From NCBI GenBank assembly GCA_963965975.1, contig OZ014414.1, forward strand, positions 3,013,501 through 3,077,500: a stretch of DNA of 64,000 bases. Reading direction: 5' to 3'. This DNA is from Xestospongia bergquistia. Taxonomy: Eukaryota; Porifera; Demospongiae; Haplosclerida; Petrosiidae. The notes beneath the pieces are model-generated. The model ran no database searches. It was not told the DNA's origin and saw nothing but the letters and a program-made list of their open reading frames with translations. Shown one piece after another: positions 58,105 to 64,000 of this stretch. The position numbers and the translations under genes were made by a program. Position 1 is the stretch's first letter, and every line of letters begins with the position of its first letter.

Positions 58105-58156
58105 CAAAATTTCTATAACATGCTTCTACCATTGAAATCAGATGCAAGCTAATTTG
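58105..58156 (+). repeat. 52-bp direct repeat, inserted copy
   Basis: Replaces the GACTGACTGTAAGT stretch found at this place in the other two copies of the segmental repeat, so this copy is the newcomer and 57404-57455 the source. Confidence 0.7.
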
Positions 58157-58890
58157 AAATGTGAGACTTAAACAAACTATAGTTTATTGTTTAGGTTCAC
58201 TTTACTCTTACTCTTAATAACAATAAGTAGGCTATAGGGTAATGTAAACCTAAGATAGTATAAAGGCATGACTATTATTATAAACAGGAACAGAGAAAAA
58301 CACACTTAAGCCTGCAACACAAATATCTCTATATTTGTGTTTATCTACATAAATCTATCAGTTAAATGACCAATGTGGGAGACATTGTAAATATTTGTGT
58401 AGGAAGTTCACGTTCCTCTCTCTTTCAACATTTTTGTAATTATGTAGTCCTATATTTGTAGTAGAACTGTCTTGTCTAAAGAGACAATCTTTGAATGCAA
58501 AGCATTGGCTATAAATTAATTAATTGTTTTTAATAGTACAAATGAATTATCAATTATAGGTATACAAGTATCTATCCACATAACATGTACATACTTGTAT
58601 TAAGGTAATTAGTATACTTACTATATTGTACTTGTTAATATACATAACATCACTTATATAGATTGAACACTCTCATTATTTCCCACCTACAAAAATGAGG
58701 AAATGAGTTTGTAATATTAATTTGTGGGCATAAGTTGTTTATATAGTCTATGCTCTTATGAAACAACAAGTATATTAATAATATGCATATCAGTATACTA
58801 AGATATAGAACAATGACAAGGAACTATTTCTTAGCTAAGGGACCCGTTCTATTAATTATATATACATATACACAATGATGCATACACAGT

Positions 58891-61800
58891 CTAACATACC
58901 ATTGTTCTTAAATGATCTTCATAAATCCTGGCTATATTATTCTGTCTAATATCTCTTAAAGCATATAATAAACTCCTCCTTGTTGCTCCTTTTGCTTTCT
59001 CCATAATCCATAACTGATACATACTGGTACAATCATGACATCCAGCTAGATCCACACTGTCCAGTCCTAGTTTCATACCTAACTGATTCCATTCTGCCGT
59101 TCTAGCATGTGAAATTAATTCTTCATGCGTAGGCTGTTGATCCAAGAAATGATCTGGTAAAGTAGATGCATGTACACCTCCTTCAACTATATTACCTAAT
59201 ATGAATTGGAAAAATATACAATTTAGTAATGATCTAATGAAATGATCTTTTCTTTGTTAAACAAAATAATTAGTTTGTATGTTATTGGTATTAACACATG
59301 TACATATGTACAGATGACTTTATTAATCAAAGTGTTTAAAAAAGCCAATAATTCAAAATACAAATATAAACATAATATTCATAGTTTGTTTTGTCTGTGA
59401 ACTGGAAGTCCATACTAGAATAACTAGTTATGGCTTAAACAGAAGTGTCCTGTTGGGCAATATAAGGGAGTATTGGTCAAATGCATAGATGTAAGGTATC
59501 ATTAAGGAACTCTCTCTTATCTCAAAAAGTTGAATTTGCCTTTATTTTAATGGAGAAATCTACTTTGCTGAATCAAATTGTACTTGTGTTTTAAATTTCC
59601 TTGCCCACTGTCTCATTGTGACTGGACACAAGAAGCATCTCATATCTAACATACTAGAGTCTTTCTCTGTCCATCACCTTTCTTCTTACACTCACTGGCA
59701 TTGTTCATTATACATCTGTTATTGAATTCCTGAATATTGATAATTGCATTACTGAGTACAAACATACATACCATTGATTGGAAAAAATTCATCAGCCATA
59801 ATTCATTTCTAAAAGTTTGATTATTTTTTATTGGTTTTTGTATTTTATCAATGTGGTCCTTTATATATGTTTTTGTTATTATAATGAACCACAAAACTTA
59901 TATAACACAAACAATACTTGATTTACAGAAGATAATGTACATAATACATGTATCTGGCTTTAAACTTGAGAGTTCTAACTACTACAATTAATCACATTGT
60001 GCTTTGGCACTTAGCTTAAAAATAGTTATTAATTACAATATTAGAATGCTGATAGTAAGGTTATAATTAGGATACTAAAAAGATAAGTATTAGACAAACA
60101 CTCACTTAGTAAATTACTCGTCAGTGATCTAGTAATCACAATTTTAGGTCTATCTTCAGCTAATGCTTGACTGTCAGTAACTTCAATACCTTCCATTGTT
60201 ATAGGATATCTGAGATTATTTCTGAAGTCACTCATTCTATGATTAGCAGATATTTGTACAGGAATACTTGGAGAATTAAGACTCCATGACTGACTAAAGT
60301 CATCAGCGTCTTTCCTGTTAATCTATATCAGAGTAATTGAAAAATAAAACAGATAAATTTTAGTACATGTAGTATATATTTTTTTTTTCATCAATACTTC
60401 ACCACCCCCCTCCCCCCACACACACATTGACATGCAACATAACCTACTACTGGTGGTGTACGTAGTGGTGTTATTTCCCAACCATGAACTGCTTCATCAG
60501 AGAATCCTAATAACTTTAAACTCTCTTCTGTATCAACCTGTTGTCTTGATAAAAATAACTCATTAGCAAACCGAAATGGAAAGTTGTCTTCTTCATTACC
60601 ATGTTTAGACGTCAATTTTAAAATTACCTATATAAGGAATGTTAATGATTAAATAATCATTTTAAGTGAAAAACATTTATTACATTAGAGTATGTGGTAT
60701 CTTGAACAACAGTGAATCTCATTATCCATGTTCCCACATTAACTACTTTGTAGAAGATATAAGCTCGATAGTTGCAGTTAGGAGCCTTACTACCTGTATA
60801 AAGTAGGTATTGTGTATAACTAATGTGTTGGGTTTTAAATCAAAGTTTATTTTATACACAAAGCATGCAATTGCTGACTCAACAGCATTGCTCTAAACGT
60901 TTTATTCCAAGTGATCAGTATATACTTACTAGTTGAATAATGATATCCAACTGCACCACCTAGAACTACTCCTCCTAGACCCAATGTGGCACAACCTAAT
61001 GCAGCACAAAATACTATAGCCAGCAATGAAAATTTTTTGAGACGTATACTGCCATATTGTGAACCAGGACAAAATGATCCTCCTCGTAGGTATTTAAACT
61101 TGAAAGGTGGACCAGATTTACAAACAACAAAACTGAGATATTGTGCTTGCTTTTTATCAACTACATTAGCACAATGTTCCAGTTCAATTGTCACTTCTTT
61201 TGTGAACTCAAATGAACAAGATATATAGCACACTCCACTGATAAGTTGAGTATTTTCAGGAAATTCAAATTTGCCACCCCACAATCCATTAGCAGTAATT
61301 TTGTATGAAGCATTTACATGTATGATATCTTGTGCAGGTATTAAAATTCTTAGCCCACATTCTTCAACTGATAATTGCTGATCTTTAGCAGCATTCAACT
61401 TAGAGTAGTTTTTTCCTACTATGACCATTCCATTAAATAGATCTGTGTGATAATAATTATAACATGTAGTAATAATCATAGTTTACTGTTGATTATCATA
61501 TATTATAAGATTACTGACAATACCTTCTTTTTGTTGAGCTGATTGTTCCTTTACTAGTTGTGACTTTTCTAGTTGAACATCTTTAGTTTCACTCTGTTCA
61601 AACATTCCTGCTTCTCCTAATAATATATAAAAGTAAATGGATAAAATAAAGAATATAGAGCTACAACAAGATTAAGTTACTATTAGTCTTGCTTGTTCAC
61701 ATCGCTCATTAAATATAACAGCAGTAAATTATATCAGAGGCTAAGACCAAAGAAATTATAAACAAATTATGGTCTCAATAGTATTCCATTAAATAGATCT

Positions 61801-63962
61801 GTGTGATAATAATTATAACATGTAGTAATAATCATAGTTTACTGTTGAATATCATATATCGGAATAAGATTACTGACAATACCTTCTTTTTGTTGAGCTG
61901 ATTGTTCCTTTACTAGTTGTGACTTTTCTAGTTGAACATCTTTAGTTTCACTTTGTTCAAACATTCCTGCTTCTCCTAATAATATATCAAATTAAATGGA
62001 TAAAATAAAGAATATAGAGCTACAACAAGATTAAGTTATTATTAGTCTTGCTTGTTCACATCGCTCATTAAATATAACAGCAATAAATTATATCAGAGGC
62101 TAAGACCAAAGAAATTATAAACAAATTATGGTCTCAATAGTATTCACTATGATGGGAAGCATAAATATCAAAGGTTTGTTATGATAACTGACTTTAAATC
62201 TACTCAACAGTTGACTAGTTTTTTATGAAGTTCAATCAATCAATTAAGCAACATAGCTACACAGCATCCATTATTGGAGCAAAGCCAATAAGTAACTTTA
62301 AAATAAAATGGGCAACTGATAAATTAGTTATCAAACTAATTAGATTAAGTCAATATTATAGTCTGAACTATGAAGTGATTGCTTTATATTATTATCAATC
62401 TATTTGAAAGCAGATGTCAACTTTATAACATAAAAGTGTGTACACTCATAAGCATACAAAGTATATACAAGTACTATGTCATCAAAAATAATTCAAAAAA
62501 GCCAATAATATGTTGATTTATTTATTACCATTTCTATTATATAGCCCTATCTCTAAGCCTTTGCCTAAAATTTAAGTTTTTAAGGCTTTCTGCAATGACT
62601 ATTGTTTATGTTTTGAGTTTGCTTGATAATTGTGAGAATTATGTGCATATTCAGGATCACGTCACATACAAAATGAACTTCTTACAAGTAATGTTATGTT
62701 TTGTGATTAATTATATCACAATTACTAAATAATCTTCATAGTGTGTGAGACAATTACTACTTACTAAGAAAGCAAATATACAACAATGAACTTGTTATTA
62801 TAAGCCATGTTGCTTAAAAACAATAGTAGACTACCTGTGCCTACTAGCTGCCTATATCTATGCCTGCATATTGTAAGTGCCAACTGCCCTATATTAAACC
62901 AATTCACACAAGATTTCTTTTCGGGCAATCTTTGTGAATGACTACACATAAAACAAATGTTTAATTATATTCACAGCATAGTTAATCACACTCATAATTG
63001 GTAAGCTTCCATGATGATGAGCTAGATCTTTAAAGACTTTACAATGAGATTTGTACACTTTTCTTTCTTAGTGATGCTAAGAGCTAGTGCTGTTACTTGT
63101 CAGTTGAAACATGCTATCATGTGCTAGGCAGTCCTAAAGTTATGTTATTGGCCATGATAACACTTAATTCGAAGTAATATATGAACTGTTACATTTATTA
63201 CTATCTTAAGTTAGCTTTATCAATTGTTAACTTGTAGTAGTAGTAGTAGTAATAGTAGCAGTAGTACTGGTAGTAGTAGTAGTATTCTTTTTTGATAATG
63301 GCAATTCCTCCATCTGGTTGGGTCGTTTATGACCTATATAAAAAGAACAGCATCATAAACTAAATACCTGCTAGATAACATTAAACTAGTTAAAATTATC
63401 AATACTATGATTTGCGTTAAAAGTTAAATGCAAATGTACTTGTAAAAAAGTTTAAAATGTTGTTAACATCTTGTGCAATAATCAAGTTAATACAATCTAC
63501 ATAGAAATTGATTATAACTATTGTTTACCATTATTTCTCTCTTGCCTGCCTAATATAACAATAAATCAGTAAAGTATCTTTATTATATGTCACTGCATCA
63601 GACTATACCTCTATTTTCCTGTGATATATTTTTAGGCAATAAAGGCAACTTTTTGTAAGTCATACCTTTTTTCTTGTAAGGTCTCCCACTAGCTGGTTCT
63701 TTACCACATCTACTTGAAGTGTCATATGACTCTAAGTCACTGTCAGTTGATAAAATATGAGATTTTTGCTTCGTAGGAGGTATATCTTCATCAGATTCTG
63801 AAATGTTTAATCTCAGTCTCTTTTGTTTCTCTCCTGTAATAAATTAAAGAAAACGTACTATATACAGTAGTTATAAGTTGTTATACCATCAGTAATTTTT
63901 CTTCTTATTGATACAATATAGATTAGTCTGTATGCATGACAATCTTTCAAAGTGGGCTTTTT
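58891..63962 (-). CDS. ZU5-like / Death-domain protein with hydrophobic segment
   Basis: Eleven exons, mostly phase 1, sum to 1935 nt (645 codons with stop): 63962-63887, 63833-63609, 63549-63529 (21-nt micro-exon), 63333-63232, 61975-61883, 61616-61524, 61442-60930, 60793-60684, 60627-60448, 60322-60106 and 59195-58891. The first half is basic/acidic and unordered, with a poly-Thr run, then two identical 31-residue exons. Exon 61442-60930 has a ZU5-like domain (ECGLRILIPAQDIIHVNASY, then VTIELEHCANVV and FKYLRGGSFCPGSQYGSIRL) followed by a small-residue hydrophobic helix (LAIVFCAALGCATLGLGGVV) that could span or enter a membrane. Next comes a beta-rich region (NVGTWIMRFTVVQD). The C-terminus is a Death domain (EWNQLGMKLGLDSVDLAGCH, then YQLWIMEKAKG). 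ZU5 plus Death domains occur in UNC5, PIDD1 and ankyrins; no closer assignment is possible. The donor of exon 60627-60448 has alternatives (60448 fits phase). An ATG/GTATGT near the end could also be a donor. The 5' end lies outside the window. Confidence 0.8.
61427..62140 (-). repeat. Tandem duplication of about 357 bp containing a 93-nt exon
   Basis: 61427-61782 and 61783-62140 are near-identical (a 3-4 bp indel and a few changes). Each holds an exon encoding GEAGMFEQSETKDVQLEKSQ and 11 more residues, with intact acceptor and donor. The second unit also carries the acceptor and first 16 bases of the ZU5 exon, then stops. Confidence 0.9.
62150..63225. other. Long intron of the ZU5/Death gene
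   Basis: About 1.25 kb, much longer than the other introns of the gene. No coding pieces recognised. The open frames at 62225-62407 (+) and 62949-62764 (-) look like chance. Confidence 0.45.
63234..63286. repeat. (AGT)n trinucleotide repeat in an exon
   Basis: Imperfect TAG/AGT repeat of about 17 units. Read on the minus strand in the exon frame it gives a Thr-rich tract (TTTTTSTTATITTTTTT). Confidence 0.85.
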
Positions 63963-64000
63963 CTAGAGACAATGGTAAGAATCCATATCCAACAATACTT

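Larger units (their letters stand above)
57690..58690. repeat. Segmental repeat copy 3 (3' of the ZU5/Death gene)
   Basis: Blocks ATGTATCTGTGGAATTAATA, AATTATGTACAGTAACTA, AGTATAGCTCCTATRAAAAT and, near 58620, ATATACATAACATCACTTAT match copies 1 and 2 in order. Interrupted by a MITE (57792-57986) and by the 52-bp inserted repeat (58105-58156). Confidence 0.8.

Noticed and set aside
1-64000. tRNA, rRNA or other structural RNA genes
   Set aside because: No cloverleaf with B-box-like GGTTCGAAT or rRNA-like block was noticed; a covariance-model scan would be needed to exclude small ones.

Overview
This is a stretch of an AT-rich animal nuclear genome. Genes have several small exons, mostly short introns with GTAAGT-type donors, and almost all the resolved splice phases agree. 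The mix of gene families (caspase-like, Roco GTPase with Death domain, ZU5-like with Death domain), the 2A-like leader and the transposon set (Ty3/gypsy, Ginger1, MULE, piggyBac, hAT, Penelope-like, TA-flanked MITEs) fit an early-branching invertebrate. A demosponge is my best guess, but this is inference: no marker gene settles it.

Layout. 1-4.2 kb holds decayed transposases (ZMYM1-like hAT on -, ZBED-like hAT on +, integrase-like on +). 4.45-6.1 kb holds a degenerate copy of the ZU5-like exon of the intact gene 56 kb away, followed by a tandem array whose unit carries a splice-donor-like GTAAGT. 7.8-14.2 kb holds two related MITEs, a small ORF with a decayed 2A-like motif, and a full-length Ty3/gypsy element (8387-12764) with LTRs, primer site, polypurine tract and 5-bp GCTAC target duplication. 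14.5-20.7 kb holds a 1342-bp duplicated segment whose first copy sits between 78-bp direct repeats, a piggyBac relic and minisatellite-like DNA. 21-29.6 kb is mostly gene-poor, with a Penelope-like relic, a perfect 34-bp palindrome and one intronless helical gene (26624-27364). 30.0-33.8 kb is a Ginger1-type DNA transposon (integrase with GPY motif, Ulp1-type protease, PHD-like finger). 34-41.9 kb holds two MULE transposase relics around a second gypsy element and a nested MITE. 42.8-44.3 kb is a ubiquitin-specific protease gene on the same strand as the MULE.

The host core is 45.4-64 kb, all on the minus strand: a Roco/COR-Death gene (49828-45396), a caspase-like gene with an N-terminal 2A-like sequence (52603-50430), a coiled-coil gene of unknown function (about 56960-55600) and a ZU5-like/Death gene (63962-58891, 5' end outside the window). 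Together they look like part of an immune or cell-death gene cluster: protease, GTPase adaptor and membrane-linked ZU5/Death adaptor. A third gypsy fragment (53285-55051) interrupts the cluster. Flanking and intronic DNA of the Death-domain exons is repeated three times, so the cluster grew partly by segmental duplication.

Several otherwise coherent exons are broken by single-base changes in A or T runs. Either these genes are dying or, more likely, the consensus has homopolymer errors.
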